Assembly: GCF_000520955.1 (NCBI RefSeq)
Contig: NZ_JACC01000022.1
Span: 52,169 to 116,168, forward strand
DNA length: 64,000 nucleotides
DNA from: Aquimarina pacifica
GTDB taxonomy: Bacteria; Bacteroidota; Bacteroidia; Flavobacteriales; Flavobacteriaceae
Direction: 5' to 3'
The notes under the pieces were generated by a model. The model was given only the letters and a program-made list of their open reading frames with translations. It made no database searches and was not told where the DNA came from. The position numbers were made by a program, and so were the translations under genes. This document shows positions 44,107 through 53,693 of the stretch, piece after piece; the stretch's first letter is position 1; every line of letters starts with the position of its first letter.

Positions 44107-45123
44107 TTAACCTCTTACTTTTTGCTCCCATTTCCAGGCAGAGCTTAAGGAATCATCAAGACTACTTTTTGATGTCCATCCTAATTCTGTATTGGCTTTT
44201 GTTGTATCGGCATAGGCAGCAGTTATATCTCCTGTCCTTCTTTCTACAATTTTGTAGTTCAATTTTTGGCCTGATACTTTTTCAAAAGAAGATATCACTT
44301 CTAAAACCGTACTACCCGTACCTGTACCAACATTGAATACTTCGTAATTAGCTTTATTTTTATCTTCTAATAAACGTTGTAGTGCTACCACATGTGCTTT
44401 TGCTAAATCTACGACGTGAATGTAGTCTCTTATGCAGGTACCATCAGATGTAGGGTAATCATCACCAAAAACAGAAAGTTGTTCTCTAAGTCCAATTCCT
44501 GTTTGTGTAATAAAAGGAATAAGGTTTTGAGGAACACCAATAGGTAGTTCTCCAATCTCTGCAGAGGGATGCGCACCAATAGGGTTAAAATAACGAAGAG
44601 CAATTGCTTTTAGTCCAGATGTTACTTTACAAGTGTCACTAATGATTTCTTCACCAATTTGTTTGGTGTTTCCATAAGGAGATTCAGCTACTTTTACCGG
44701 GGCGTCCTCAGTAATTGGTAATTCATCTGCTTGACCATATACAGTACATGAAGAACTGAAAATGAAACTGGCTTCAGGTTTTTTTGCTAATTCTTGTAAT
44801 AAATAAACCAATGTAGTCAGATTATTTTCATAATATAACAACGGATTCTCTACGCTTTCTCCAACCGCTTTAGAAGCTGCAAAATGAATGACACCATCAA
44901 TATCCTTATGTCTATTAAAAAAATCTTGTACTTTGCTTTTATCTCTTAGATCAAAGTTCTCAAAAATAACATCTTTTCCTGTGATGGTTTTAATTCCATT
45001 AAGTACTTCTGGAGACGAATTAGAGCAGTTGTCTATGATAACTACCTCGTAGCCTTTGTGCTGTAATTCTGTTACGGTATGAGAGCCTATAAACCCCAAT
45101 CCTCCTGTGACTAAGATTTTCAT
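44107..45123 (-). CDS. galE: UDP-glucose 4-epimerase
   Basis: 338 residues, standard GalE length. The NAD fold is VTGGLGFIGSHTVTEL, followed by IDNCSNSS and FSSSCTVYG with the catalytic Ser/Thr. The YGNTK motif has the catalytic Tyr and Lys. RYFNPIGAHPS and CIRDYIHVVDLA are typical. It interconverts UDP-glucose and UDP-galactose, supplying glycan synthesis such as that encoded elsewhere in this window. It follows the GAF-domain gene by 44 bases. Confidence 0.94.
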   Translation of the reverse strand: MKILVTGGLGFIGSHTVTELQHKGYEVVIIDNCSNSSPEVLNGIKTITGKDVIFENFDLRDKSKVQDFFNRHKDIDGVIHFAASKAVGESVENPLLYYENNLTTLVYLLQELAKKPEASFIFSSSCTVYGQADELPITEDAPVKVAESPYGNTKQIGEEIISDTCKVTSGLKAIALRYFNPIGAHPSAEIGELPIGVPQNLIPFITQTGIGLREQLSVFGDDYPTSDGTCIRDYIHVVDLAKAHVVALQRLLEDKNKANYEVFNVGTGTGSTVLEVISSFEKVSGQKLNYKIVERRTGDITAAYADTTKANTELGWTSKSSLDDSLSSAWKWEQKVRG

Positions 45124-45165
45124 ATATGTATTGGTTTAGTATTTTGTGAAACGAAGGAACAATAA

Positions 45166-45621
45166 TTAAAGGATTTTAGCAACTTCTTGATTTACAAATT
45201 CTAAAAATCGTTCATCTTTTTCTGTGAAGGGATCAGCCGCATTTGAGTCGATATCAATTTGACCTATATTTTGTCCACCTTTAAACAAAGGAATTACAAT
45301 TTCTGATTTAACACTTAGACTGCAGGCAATGTAGTTGTCCTGAGCTTGTACATCAGGTACTACAAAGTTTTTGTCACTTACGGCTACTTGACCACAAATT
45401 CCTTTTCCGAAAGGAATAATCACATGATCCGTTTCTTCACCCGCGAATGAATGTAGTTTGAGTTCTTCTTTTTCTCCATTTTTAAAATAAAAACCAACCC
45501 AATCGTAATAATCAACACTTTCTCGAAGTAAATGACAGACCATGCTTAATTTGTCATTTGTAGATTGATTTTCGCTTTTAAGTATGTTTGTTACTCGTAC
45601 TCTTAATTTTTCAAATGGCAT
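45166..45621 (-). CDS. GAF-domain protein, free methionine-R-sulfoxide reductase-like
   Basis: 151 residues, a single GAF domain like fRMsr (YebR). Two of the three catalytic cysteines are seen, in GKGICGQVA and NYIACSLSVKSEIVIPL. The first cysteine of characterised enzymes, usually just before the IPFG strand, is replaced in the segment EETDHVIIPFG. Two-cysteine members may still reduce free methionine R-sulfoxide with altered recycling. It is upstream of galE. Confidence 0.8.
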   Translation of the reverse strand: MPFEKLRVRVTNILKSENQSTNDKLSMVCHLLRESVDYYDWVGFYFKNGEKEELKLHSFAGEETDHVIIPFGKGICGQVAVSDKNFVVPDVQAQDNYIACSLSVKSEIVIPLFKGGQNIGQIDIDSNAADPFTEKDERFLEFVNQEVAKIL

Positions 45622-45936
45622 TCCTTAACAATTTTACTGACAAAAATATCTAAAATATTTAAAAGAGCCCCATTGAGCAAATAGTATAGTTTTGTTAAAA
45701 ATTAAATTATCGGTAGAATATAGATATACTTGTTTTATAAAATAGGTCTAATTTTCTTTAGAGTTCGTTATCATAGCAAGTTCATGTTATGGGGTAAAAC
45801 ACAAATTAAAAATCATATTAAAGTAAAAAAATAGGGTTATTATAATAAATTTGAATACTCAATTGAGTTGCTAATGCATTCAGATTTATCTTGAGTATCA
45901 TTCGCAATCGCAGTAAATATGTTTAAATTATCTAAA
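45622..45936. other. Intergenic region with small palindrome
   Basis: This 315-base AT-rich gap lies between divergent genes. The only notable structure is ACTCAATTGAGT (45857-45868), a 12-bp perfect palindrome about 70 bases before the DUF3347 start. No gene seen. Confidence 0.3.
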
Positions 45937-46482
45937 ATGAAAAAAATATTTTTGCCAGTATTGATGATTTTTTTGTGTTTAAGTTCATGTAAAAAAGACG
46001 AAAAACCAGAGGTCTCTACAAAAGATGAAAAAAAAGACGCCTCAATCGATTCTGTTACTAAAAAGGAAGAGTTACAGGTCAAGTTTTCTAATAAAACAGA
46101 TCAGAAGTTGTATCAGGTTTATATAGAGATTAAGTCGGCATTAGTTAATTCTGATAGTATTTCTGTGCAAAAATCTGCAAAAAAGATAGAAGACATTGTT
46201 ATATCATCAGAAGAGACCAAACAACTAAAAGCTACAAGTAAATTGATTTCCTTGACTAAGGACCTTAAGAAGCAAAGAGATTTTTTTATTTCTTTGACAC
46301 AAGAAATAGAAAAGCAGATCCGTATGTCAGAAATTACATCAGGAGCTGTGTATAAACAGTTTTGTCCTATGGCTTTTGATGGAGAAGGAGGATATTGGCT
46401 ATCGGATTCTAAGGAAATAAGGAACCCTTATTTTGGAGACAAAATGCTTACATGCGGTCATATAAAGGAAGTTTTTGAGTAA
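45937..46482 (+). CDS. DUF3347-type lipoprotein
   Basis: 181 residues from the ATG at 45937, which gives a proper lipoprotein signal (LCLSSCKKDE); an in-frame ATG six codons earlier would add only MFKLSK. A Lys/Glu/Asp-rich linker is followed by a helical domain ending FCPMAFDGEGGYWLSDSKEIRNP and YFGDKMLTCG. The CPMA...G.MLxCG ending is characteristic of DUF3347 in Bacteroidota, with Cys and Met residues suited to copper binding. These proteins are often found near copper efflux genes, but none is adjacent. Confidence 0.82.
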   Translation: MKKIFLPVLMIFLCLSSCKKDEKPEVSTKDEKKDASIDSVTKKEELQVKFSNKTDQKLYQVYIEIKSALVNSDSISVQKSAKKIEDIVISSEETKQLKATSKLISLTKDLKKQRDFFISLTQEIEKQIRMSEITSGAVYKQFCPMAFDGEGGYWLSDSKEIRNPYFGDKMLTCGHIKEVFE

Positions 46483-46680
46483 GACCTAATTGAGTAATGC
46501 ATGAATAAGTAATAAAGGATATTTCTATTTTGGTATTGTCAGAAAACACTGATAATTACAAAATATTTAACTATATTTATAGATGTCAAGTGAAAAATTA
46601 ACAAGATTTTGAGGGAAGTCTATGTTGATTGATGATAATTTATTAAATAATTATTGTTTTTGGAATAAACAAAAAAGGAT

Positions 46681-47454
46681 ATGAGTAAGAGAAAATTGAT
46701 AGCGTTAATTTTTTCTGTGCTATTTATTTCATGTAGTAATGATGTAAAGATTATTTCTGGACCAACTGTGCAAACGTTGGCTCTTTTAGAAAAATCAAAA
46801 GCATTAAAATTACGTGGTGAAAAAGTAGAGCAGAGTTTGCTTAGAAAAAAGGATTCTATAGAGATGCTTTCTGATGGAAATAAAATGCCAGTTCAAAATT
46901 TATCTGGTGATAAAGACTTTGTGGATATAGAACGCATATCAAAAGACTTTGTTTTGGATATGCGATACGCTACTGCTGATAATTTTTTAAAAGAAAAAGT
47001 ATATTCTTGTGCGAAATGTTATGTCAGAGAAGAAGTGGCAAAAGCTCTTATGCAGGTTAATGCAGCTTTGATAAAAAAAGGATATAAACTTAAGTTTTTT
47101 GATTGCTATCGACCGTATAGTGTACAAAAAAAGATGTGGAAGATTTTTCCTAACCCCGGTTATGTAGCAGATCCAAAAGGAGGATCCGTTCATAATAGAG
47201 GGGCAGCTGTAGACGTTACTTTAGTGCAGAATGATGGTACTTTTGTGGATATGGGTACAGGTTTTGATCATTTTGGAAAAGAAGCACATCATTCTTACAG
47301 TAATTTTTCTAAAACAATAATAAGCCACCGAAAGCTCTTGCGAGAAACGATGGAGAAATATGGTTTTAGAACGATAAAGACAGAATGGTGGCATTATAAC
47401 TTTACGGGAAATAAAAAATTTACAATATCAGATTATAAATGGACATGCGAATAA
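46681..47454 (+). CDS. D-alanyl-D-alanine dipeptidase (VanX-like, M15D), lipoprotein
   Basis: 257 residues. The lipobox LFISC is followed by a linker (about 20-80) and the M15 domain. The zinc site is SVHNRGAAVDV (SxHxxGxAxD) and EWWHYNF (ExxWH); FDCYRPYSVQ supplies the catalytic Arg region. VanX-type enzymes split D-Ala-D-Ala; chromosomal homologues in non-resistant bacteria act in peptidoglycan recycling or use of cell-wall dipeptides. No vanA or vanH partner is present, so a resistance role is unlikely. Confidence 0.88.
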   Translation: MSKRKLIALIFSVLFISCSNDVKIISGPTVQTLALLEKSKALKLRGEKVEQSLLRKKDSIEMLSDGNKMPVQNLSGDKDFVDIERISKDFVLDMRYATADNFLKEKVYSCAKCYVREEVAKALMQVNAALIKKGYKLKFFDCYRPYSVQKKMWKIFPNPGYVADPKGGSVHNRGAAVDVTLVQNDGTFVDMGTGFDHFGKEAHHSYSNFSKTIISHRKLLRETMEKYGFRTIKTEWWHYNFTGNKKFTISDYKWTCE

Positions 47455-47550
47455 TACTATTTAAAATGTAGTTTTAACCTATAATTATATTTTAAGTAGT
47501 TATAATTCTTGTGATAACTATTGGTAATTTTTTATCCGAAACTATACAAC

Positions 47551-47582
47551 GAAACGACATCCATAGTAGTGAATGTCGTTTC
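47551..47582. terminator. Hairpin between convergent genes
   Basis: GAAACGACAT (47551-47560) pairs perfectly with ATGTCGTTTC (47573-47582) around a 12-base loop. It lies between the VanX-like gene (plus) and aceA (minus), as expected for a shared terminator, but has no T run. Confidence 0.4.
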
Positions 47583-47745
47583 TGAAGTACACTTATAAAA
47601 TCGGAAAAAATTATATATGCAAATTATTACCCAATAAATGCTATAATTAGATTATAAATCTGTTTGTTCTCTAATTATTTATATAGCCGAAACAAGACGA
47701 ATTCAAATCCTTTTTTTTGCTTCTCATTTCTTAGTTCATTAGAAA

Positions 47746-49023
47746 TTAAAATTGTTCTACTTCTGTGCTACCTTTCATTGCCACAGTAGATGATTTACCT
47801 ACAGTTACAGTATTCTGTACAGCATCAAAGTACGTTGTCCCTACAAATCCTTGATGCTTAATAGCTCTAAATCCATATTTTTGTAAAGCAAATTCTCGTT
47901 CTTGTAATTCAGAATATCCTGCCATACCTCGTTCTTTATAAGCTTTTGATAATTCAAACATACTTGTATTAAGAGCATGAAAACCAGCTAGAGTGATAAA
48001 TTGAAATTTATACCCCATTGATGCAAGTTCTTCTCTAAATGTTTCCATTTCTTCTACAGATAGTTTTGCAGCCCAATTAAATGAAGGGGAGCAATTATAG
48101 GCTAGCATTTGGTCTGGGTACTGAGCATGTATTGCATCGGCAAATTTGCGTGCCTGTTCTAGATCAGGGTTACTAGTTTCCATCCAAATAAGATCTGCAT
48201 AGGGCGCATAAGATAACCCTCTATCTATTCCTTGTTCAATACCATTACTCACATTAAAAAAGCCTTCTTCGGTTCGTTCTCCTGTAATAAATTTCTGATC
48301 ACGGTCATCTATATCACTAGTCAATAGATTAGCAGCATCAGCATCAGTTCGAGCAATGATAATAGCAGGTACGCCCATTACATCTGCTGCGAGTCGAGCC
48401 GCTACTAATTTATTAATAGCTTCCTGGGTTGGCACTAATACCTTACCGCCTAGGTGGCCACATTTTTTTGCAGAACTCAATTGATCTTCAAAGTGAACAC
48501 CGCTTGCACCGGCTTCTATCATTGATTTCATTAGTTCGAATGCATTTAAATTTCCGCCAAAACCAGCTTCAGCATCAGCAACAATAGGTACTAAATAGTC
48601 TTTTTTGTTTTTTGTTTTGTTAACCACTTGTATTTGATCCGAGCGTAAAAGAGCATTGTTAATTCTCTTTACTACTTGAGGAACACTATTTACTGGATAC
48701 AAGGATTGATCTGGGTACATTTGCCCCGCAATGTTAGCATCGGCAGCAACCTGCCATCCGCTTAGATAGATAGCTTCTAATCCAGCTTCTACTTCTTGTA
48801 CTGCCTGGTTTCCAGTCAAGGCACCAAGTCCAGCTACAAATTCTTGAGTTCTTAGTTTCATCCATAATTTTTCTGAACCTAATTTGGCAATACTATGTTC
48901 TATCTGATATGATCCCTGTAATCTTACTACCTCTTCTGCAGAATAAGGGCGATGTACGTTTTTCCATCTCGGATTTGTGGTCCAATCAATAATTAACTTT
49001 TCTATTCTTTCTTCTGTATTCAT
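47746..49023 (-). CDS. aceA: Isocitrate lyase
   Basis: 425 residues, bacterial short ICL. The signature [16 protein letters not shown] carries the catalytic Cys. [17 protein letters not shown] and [11 protein letters not shown] form the Mg-binding region, and YNCSPSFNW and [12 protein letters not shown] are typical. It cleaves isocitrate to succinate and glyoxylate. It is downstream of aceB with a 115-base gap in the same direction and is probably co-transcribed. The divergent RamB-type regulator controls such genes in other bacteria. Confidence 0.96.
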   Translation of the reverse strand: MNTEERIEKLIIDWTTNPRWKNVHRPYSAEEVVRLQGSYQIEHSIAKLGSEKLWMKLRTQEFVAGLGALTGNQAVQEVEAGLEAIYLSGWQVAADANIAGQMYPDQSLYPVNSVPQVVKRINNALLRSDQIQVVNKTKNKKDYLVPIVADAEAGFGGNLNAFELMKSMIEAGASGVHFEDQLSSAKKCGHLGGKVLVPTQEAINKLVAARLAADVMGVPAIIIARTDADAANLLTSDIDDRDQKFITGERTEEGFFNVSNGIEQGIDRGLSYAPYADLIWMETSNPDLEQARKFADAIHAQYPDQMLAYNCSPSFNWAAKLSVEEMETFREELASMGYKFQFITLAGFHALNTSMFELSKAYKERGMAGYSELQEREFALQKYGFRAIKHQGFVGTTYFDAVQNTVTVGKSSTVAMKGSTEVEQF

Positions 49024-49138
49024 GATTCTGGGTTTTTATTTTGTGTTTATTTTTGTGGAGCGGAGGAAAGAAAATACGATTGTGAGACGTATATTTCTTT
49101 CCTCTTTTTGCTCTCTTTATGTGATGTGATTTAGAATA

Positions 49139-50737
49139 TTATAAATAGGTATATGTTCTAGTAGTAAGGAACTCTTCGAATTTCTCATCAGTAACTAAAT
49201 CATAGAATACCTGAATTGCATTTTGGTAATTTTTGCTTTCAAAAAGAAGGTCTCCTATTTGTTCTTGAATAATCGTAAGTTCATTATCAAAAAGATGATG
49301 AAATAATTGATTGTCAAACCTTCTGCCGTCTTCAAGAATAACTTCGTTTTGTAGCCATTGCCATATTTGGGTTCTACTGATTTCTGCCGTAGCGGCATCT
49401 TCCATTAGATTGTATAATGCAACAGCACCATTTCCATTTAGCCAATGCGCGATATAATGAATTCCTACATTGATATTATCCCGTATCCCTTTTTCTGTAA
49501 TAGTTCCTGCTGGGATTTCTAATAAATTTTGTTCCGTAATTTTTATATCATTACGTTTTACATCTATTTGATTTGGATTAGGCATATGAAGATTAAAAAT
49601 ATCCATAGCCAATGTCACTAATCCAGGATGGGCTACCCACGTACCGTCATGCCCATTTTTTACCTCACGTTCTTTATCTGCACGTACTTTGGCAAAAGCA
49701 AGTTCATTACTCTGCGGGTTATTCTTGATGGGTATTTGAGCTGCCATACCACCGATAGCTAATATTTTTCTTTTATGACATCGTTGAATCACTAAGGTAC
49801 TGTAGGCATCCATAAATGGACTAGTCATACCTACTTGATCTCTATTGGGAACTACAAAATCTGTATGGTTTCGTAATTTTTTGATATAACTGAATATGTA
49901 ATCCCATCGGCCGCAATTTAAACCTACAATATGGTCTTTTAAGGCATAAATAATTTCATCTAATTGAAAACTAGCAGTAATCGTTTCTATCAAAACGGTC
50001 ACTTTTATGGCTCCATGTTCAATGCCAAGATATTCCTCAGAAAAGTCGATTACATCATTCCACCAGATGGCTTCGGTAAAGTGTTCTAGTTTAGGAATGT
50101 AATAATAAGGTCCTGTACCATTTTCTTTTAACTGTTTGTTGTTATGAAACAAGTATAAGCCAAAATCAAATAGAGAAGCGCTCATTTCTTGATCCTTAAT
50201 AGTAAGGTGCTTTTCTGTTAGATGTAAACCTCTGGGACGAACAATTAGTGTTGCGGTCTCTTCTTTGAGTCGATAGGTGCGATCGTTTTTCGAATTATAA
50301 AACGAAATAGTTTTATCAACTGCATCTTTAAGGTTTTTTTGTCCTTCTAGACAATTTTCCCATAAAGGGGCATTACTATCTTCAAAATCGGCCATGAATG
50401 TTTTGGCTCCAGAATTTAAGGCGTTAATGACCATTTTTCTATCTACAGGTCCGGTAATTTCGACTCTGCGGTCCTGTAGGTCTTGAGGAATTGGAGCAAC
50501 GGACCATTCGCTTTGGCGAATTTCCTTTGTGTTTTCTGGAAAAGAAGGATACGTTCCCAGATCTAACAATTGCTGTTGAAGGTCTCGATTTTTTAGAAGT
50601 ACCAATCGTCTTTCATTAAAACGATTTTGTAGAACTTCTAAGAACGTTAGTGCCTCATCGGTCAAAATTTCTGGATGATAGTTTTTAACTTTTCTTGAGA
50701 AGTTAATTTGGTGACTAAGATTTGTTTGTGTTTCCAT
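49139..50737 (-). CDS. aceB: Malate synthase A
   Basis: 532 residues from the ATG at 50737; an ATG eight codons earlier (50761) would overlap the predicted -7 box. RPRGLHLTEKH holds the catalytic Arg, ADFEDSNAPLW the acidic base region, and EDAATAEISRTQIWQW is the malate synthase signature. It condenses glyoxylate with acetyl-CoA. With aceA it forms the glyoxylate shunt needed for growth on acetate or fatty acids. Confidence 0.95.
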   Translation of the reverse strand: METQTNLSHQINFSRKVKNYHPEILTDEALTFLEVLQNRFNERRLVLLKNRDLQQQLLDLGTYPSFPENTKEIRQSEWSVAPIPQDLQDRRVEITGPVDRKMVINALNSGAKTFMADFEDSNAPLWENCLEGQKNLKDAVDKTISFYNSKNDRTYRLKEETATLIVRPRGLHLTEKHLTIKDQEMSASLFDFGLYLFHNNKQLKENGTGPYYYIPKLEHFTEAIWWNDVIDFSEEYLGIEHGAIKVTVLIETITASFQLDEIIYALKDHIVGLNCGRWDYIFSYIKKLRNHTDFVVPNRDQVGMTSPFMDAYSTLVIQRCHKRKILAIGGMAAQIPIKNNPQSNELAFAKVRADKEREVKNGHDGTWVAHPGLVTLAMDIFNLHMPNPNQIDVKRNDIKITEQNLLEIPAGTITEKGIRDNINVGIHYIAHWLNGNGAVALYNLMEDAATAEISRTQIWQWLQNEVILEDGRRFDNQLFHHLFDNELTIIQEQIGDLLFESKNYQNAIQVFYDLVTDEKFEEFLTTRTYTYL

Positions 50738-50758
50738 ACCTATATCGTTTTGAGTGAA

Positions 50759-50789
50759 CAAACATATAAAAAAGTTTTTTACAAAACAA
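50759..50789 (-). promoter_or_regulatory. aceB promoter
   Basis: On the minus strand TTG (50789-50787), a 20-base spacer and TATGTTTG (50766-50759) form a full Bacteroidota promoter 22 bases before the aceB start. The TTG is directly next to the palindrome at 50789-50802. Confidence 0.7.
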
Positions 50790-50802
50790 GCGAACGTTCG
50801 CT
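50789..50802. promoter_or_regulatory. Perfect palindrome at the aceB -33 box, likely regulator operator
   Basis: AGCGAACGTTCGCT is fully symmetric and much richer in GC than its surroundings. It abuts the -33 box of the aceB promoter and is 57 bases before the divergent ScfR/RamB-type gene. A bound regulator could control both directions. Confidence 0.6.
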
Positions 50803-50858
50803 AAAAATGATATTTTGTTTTTTTTAGTCTTTACGCAAAAAGTGTTATTTTTGATCTT

Positions 50859-52340
50859 ATGGCAATAGCAGAAGAGTATATAAAATTGATTTTTGGTCTG
50901 AAAATCAAGCAGATAAGAACGGATAAGGAATTGTCTCTTTTTGGATTATCAAAATTATGCGGGCTTTCTAAGTCCTATTTGAATGAAATCGAAAAAGGGA
51001 AAAAATATCCAAAAACAGATAAAATAATTAAACTAGCAGAGGCTTTTGATGTTTCTTATGATCAATTAGTTTCTTTGAAATTAGATAAAAATTTAGCTCC
51101 CATTGGCGAGATTTTACAATCGGGAATTTTAGACGAAATACCACTAGAGTTGTTTGGTATACAGCAAAGTGATTTAATTGATATCATTGCAAATGCGCCT
51201 TCAAAAGTCAATGCATTCATAAGTACCATTATCGAAATTGCACAACACTATAATATGAGTCGTGAAGGGTTCTACTTAGCCTCTTTACGATCTTATCAGG
51301 AAGCTCAGAATAATTTTTTTAAGGATCTAGAAGAAAAAGCAGTACAGTGTGCAAACTCGTATCAATTAGATTTGACCGGAAAAGTGACGTCAAATGACCT
51401 AGAAGAGGTTCTTAAAGAAGAATATGGATATACAATCATTAGTGAAGGCATCCCTAACCATGAAGAATTAGACAATCTTAGATCTGTGTTCGTTCCGGCA
51501 AGTAAAACATTGTTACTTTCTAATGGTGTTGATGAGGCTCAGAAAACTTTTATTTACGCCAAAGAACTTGGATATCAATATCTTAATATTACTGATAGGC
51601 CATATACCTTCTCATGGATAAAATATGATAATTTTGATGAAGTCTTACATAATTTTTATGCTTCTTATTTTGCTGGAGCACTCATAATACCAAGAAATCA
51701 TCTTAAGGAACATCTAAAAGGATTATTTTCGATTAATCGTTTCTCAGAATCTGATTTTCATAAAATAATGAAGTTATACAATGCATCTCCAGAATCTTTT
51801 TATCAGCGCCTTACGAATATTTTACCGCAAGATTTTGGAATGCAGAATGTATTTTTTCTTCGTTTTACACACAAATTGGGTATAGAAAAATTTAATCTGG
51901 TAAAAGAATTACACATTACGCATCAACAACAGCCTCATGCGAATGAAACTAATGAGCATTATTGTAGGAGATGGATGGCTATAAAAACTCTAAAGAGAGC
52001 GGCCATTGAAGATTTGGAGTACGCTTTTAATATTCAGATTTCAGATTATGAGAGTACCGATCAGGAATATTTAGTATTTACTTCGGCAACAAAAGACCCT
52101 TTTAAGAAAGGGTATTATCGAAGTATTGGTATTGGTTTTTTGATTTCTCCTGCTTTAGAGAAGAAAATAGGTTTTGTCGCAGATCCCAAAATCCCAAAGG
52201 TAAAAGTAGGAGTCACTTGCGAGTCGTGTTCGGTAATTGATTGTGATGTAAGAGTGGCACCTCCAAAACGATTACAGACAAAAGAAAAAAATAAGAAAAC
52301 GTCTCTTTTGGTAGATGAAATTTTGAAGCAGTATTCTTAA
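50859..52340 (+). CDS. ScfR/RamB-type transcriptional regulator (XRE + IrrE-like + DUF2083)
   Basis: 493 residues. The N-terminal XRE helix-turn-helix (about 11-65) has SLFGLSKLCGLSKSYLNEIEKG. A long middle domain (about 90-380) resembles the IrrE/ImmA-like region of short-chain-fatty-acid regulators, though the HExxH zinc motif is not visible. The C-terminal DUF2083 part has VTCESCSVIDCDVRVAPP with three conserved Cys. RamB, PrpC-regulator and ScfR proteins of this build sense acetyl-CoA or propionyl-CoA metabolism and control glyoxylate and methylcitrate genes. Divergent from aceB with an operator-like palindrome between, this is the likely regulator of aceBA. Confidence 0.88.
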   Translation: MAIAEEYIKLIFGLKIKQIRTDKELSLFGLSKLCGLSKSYLNEIEKGKKYPKTDKIIKLAEAFDVSYDQLVSLKLDKNLAPIGEILQSGILDEIPLELFGIQQSDLIDIIANAPSKVNAFISTIIEIAQHYNMSREGFYLASLRSYQEAQNNFFKDLEEKAVQCANSYQLDLTGKVTSNDLEEVLKEEYGYTIISEGIPNHEELDNLRSVFVPASKTLLLSNGVDEAQKTFIYAKELGYQYLNITDRPYTFSWIKYDNFDEVLHNFYASYFAGALIIPRNHLKEHLKGLFSINRFSESDFHKIMKLYNASPESFYQRLTNILPQDFGMQNVFFLRFTHKLGIEKFNLVKELHITHQQQPHANETNEHYCRRWMAIKTLKRAAIEDLEYAFNIQISDYESTDQEYLVFTSATKDPFKKGYYRSIGIGFLISPALEKKIGFVADPKIPKVKVGVTCESCSVIDCDVRVAPPKRLQTKEKNKKTSLLVDEILKQYS

Positions 52341-52393
52341 AATCTGAAGTAAACTTTTTTCTGACAGAACAGTAATAAAAGAGATACTATTAT

Positions 52394-53389
52394 ATGCCCA
52401 AAAGTAAAAAATTAGGAATTGCCTTGGTAGGACTGGGGTCTTATAGTACTTATAATCTTGCACCGTCATTACGACAATGTGAGCATTGTTATCTTGCCGG
52501 GATAGTTACAGGAACTCCTGTTAAAGCCTCGATGTGGTCAAGAAATTATAAGATAGATAAAAAGAATATATACAATTATGCTAATTTTGATGAAATAGCT
52601 GCAAATGACTCGATTGATATAGTCTATCTCGCTGTACCAACATTTATGCGTGCAGAATATGCTATTAGAGCTGCAATGGCCGGGAAGCATATAATTTGTG
52701 AAAAACCTATGGCAGCATCTTCTCAGGAATGTCTCAAAATTATTGAATCCTGTAAAAAGAATAATGTTAAAGTATCTGTAGGGTATCGATTGCAGTACGA
52801 TCCTTATCATTCTTATTTGACGACATTGCAAAATGATCTGGATAACCCGGTAAAAAGTGTAAAAGGAGGTTTTGGATTTAAGTTTAACACCTCTGGTAAT
52901 TGGAGATTGGATCACAAAAAACCTGGAGGGGGTGCGTTAATGGATTTAGGGGTTTATGGAGTTCAGGCAGCATGTGCTATTTTTGGAATGATTCCCCAAG
53001 CTGTATCTGCCAAAAGGAAAAAAGGTTCTTCTAAATTGCCTGAAGAAGAAATGATAACTTTTCAACTTTATTTTGAAAATAATAGTACCGCAGTTTTTAC
53101 GACAGGATACACCGATGCAATAAATTATCTTCAAGTAGAAACAACAAATGATACAGTAGTATTAGAAAATGCTTTTTCTTTTTCAAACCTAAAAATGAAG
53201 CATACAGGTTATGATTTGAGTTTTGAGTCTGTAAATCAAAACCAGCTTTTAATGGATGACTTTTCCTTATCATTACTAGGAGACAGGTCTTTGAAGATTA
53301 ACGGTGAAATGGGTAGGAGAGATATTATGATTATAGAAGCTGTTTTTGATGCCCTTGCAAGTGGGAAAAGAATTCCTATCGATATTTAG
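52394..53389 (+). CDS. Gfo/Idh/MocA-family oxidoreductase
   Basis: 331 residues. The N-terminal NAD(P) fold is GIALVGLGSYSTYNLAPSL, then VYLAVPTFMRAEYAIRAAMAGKHIICEKPMAAS with the EKP catalytic Lys. GGGALMDLGVYGVQAA carries the sugar-site Asp. The layout is that of glucose-fructose oxidoreductase-like enzymes, which oxidise or reduce a sugar. No Tat signal is present, so it is cytoplasmic. It starts 53 bases after the ScfR-type gene but a functional link is not obvious. Confidence 0.87.
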   Translation: MPKSKKLGIALVGLGSYSTYNLAPSLRQCEHCYLAGIVTGTPVKASMWSRNYKIDKKNIYNYANFDEIAANDSIDIVYLAVPTFMRAEYAIRAAMAGKHIICEKPMAASSQECLKIIESCKKNNVKVSVGYRLQYDPYHSYLTTLQNDLDNPVKSVKGGFGFKFNTSGNWRLDHKKPGGGALMDLGVYGVQAACAIFGMIPQAVSAKRKKGSSKLPEEEMITFQLYFENNSTAVFTTGYTDAINYLQVETTNDTVVLENAFSFSNLKMKHTGYDLSFESVNQNQLLMDDFSLSLLGDRSLKINGEMGRRDIMIIEAVFDALASGKRIPIDI

Positions 53390-53693
53390 GGTTAGTCAAT
53401 ATTCAAAAGACATAGTTTTATTGTAGAGAAAGTTTCTAACAAGTATTACTATAAGAAGAAGCCTGATAAATTAGAATATTTTGTCATGAGTTAGATTATA
53501 AGTAAGAAGAACAACTTCATGATAAAGCTCAGAAATATAATTAAAATTGGTGTTTTCTCGATTAACAGAGTACCATTATTAAAAATCGAATAAAGAAGGC
53601 ATGAAATGAGAGGAATGTGTCTGATGAACTCATTTTAGTTTATAGTTTAATATTAGAGAATATAGAATTAAAAAATAAAGTAGTTTGGATTCC
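53390..53693. other. Intergenic region, no gene seen
   Basis: A 304-base gap between the convergent Gfo/Idh gene and the nucleotidyltransferase gene. All frames are broken by stops; I found no recognisable remnant, RNA or strong hairpin. Confidence 0.4.

Noticed and set aside
46681..47454. VanX-like gene as vancomycin resistance
   Set aside because: No vanH or vanA ligase accompanies it, and Gram-negative outer membranes exclude vancomycin; a recycling or nutritional role fits better.
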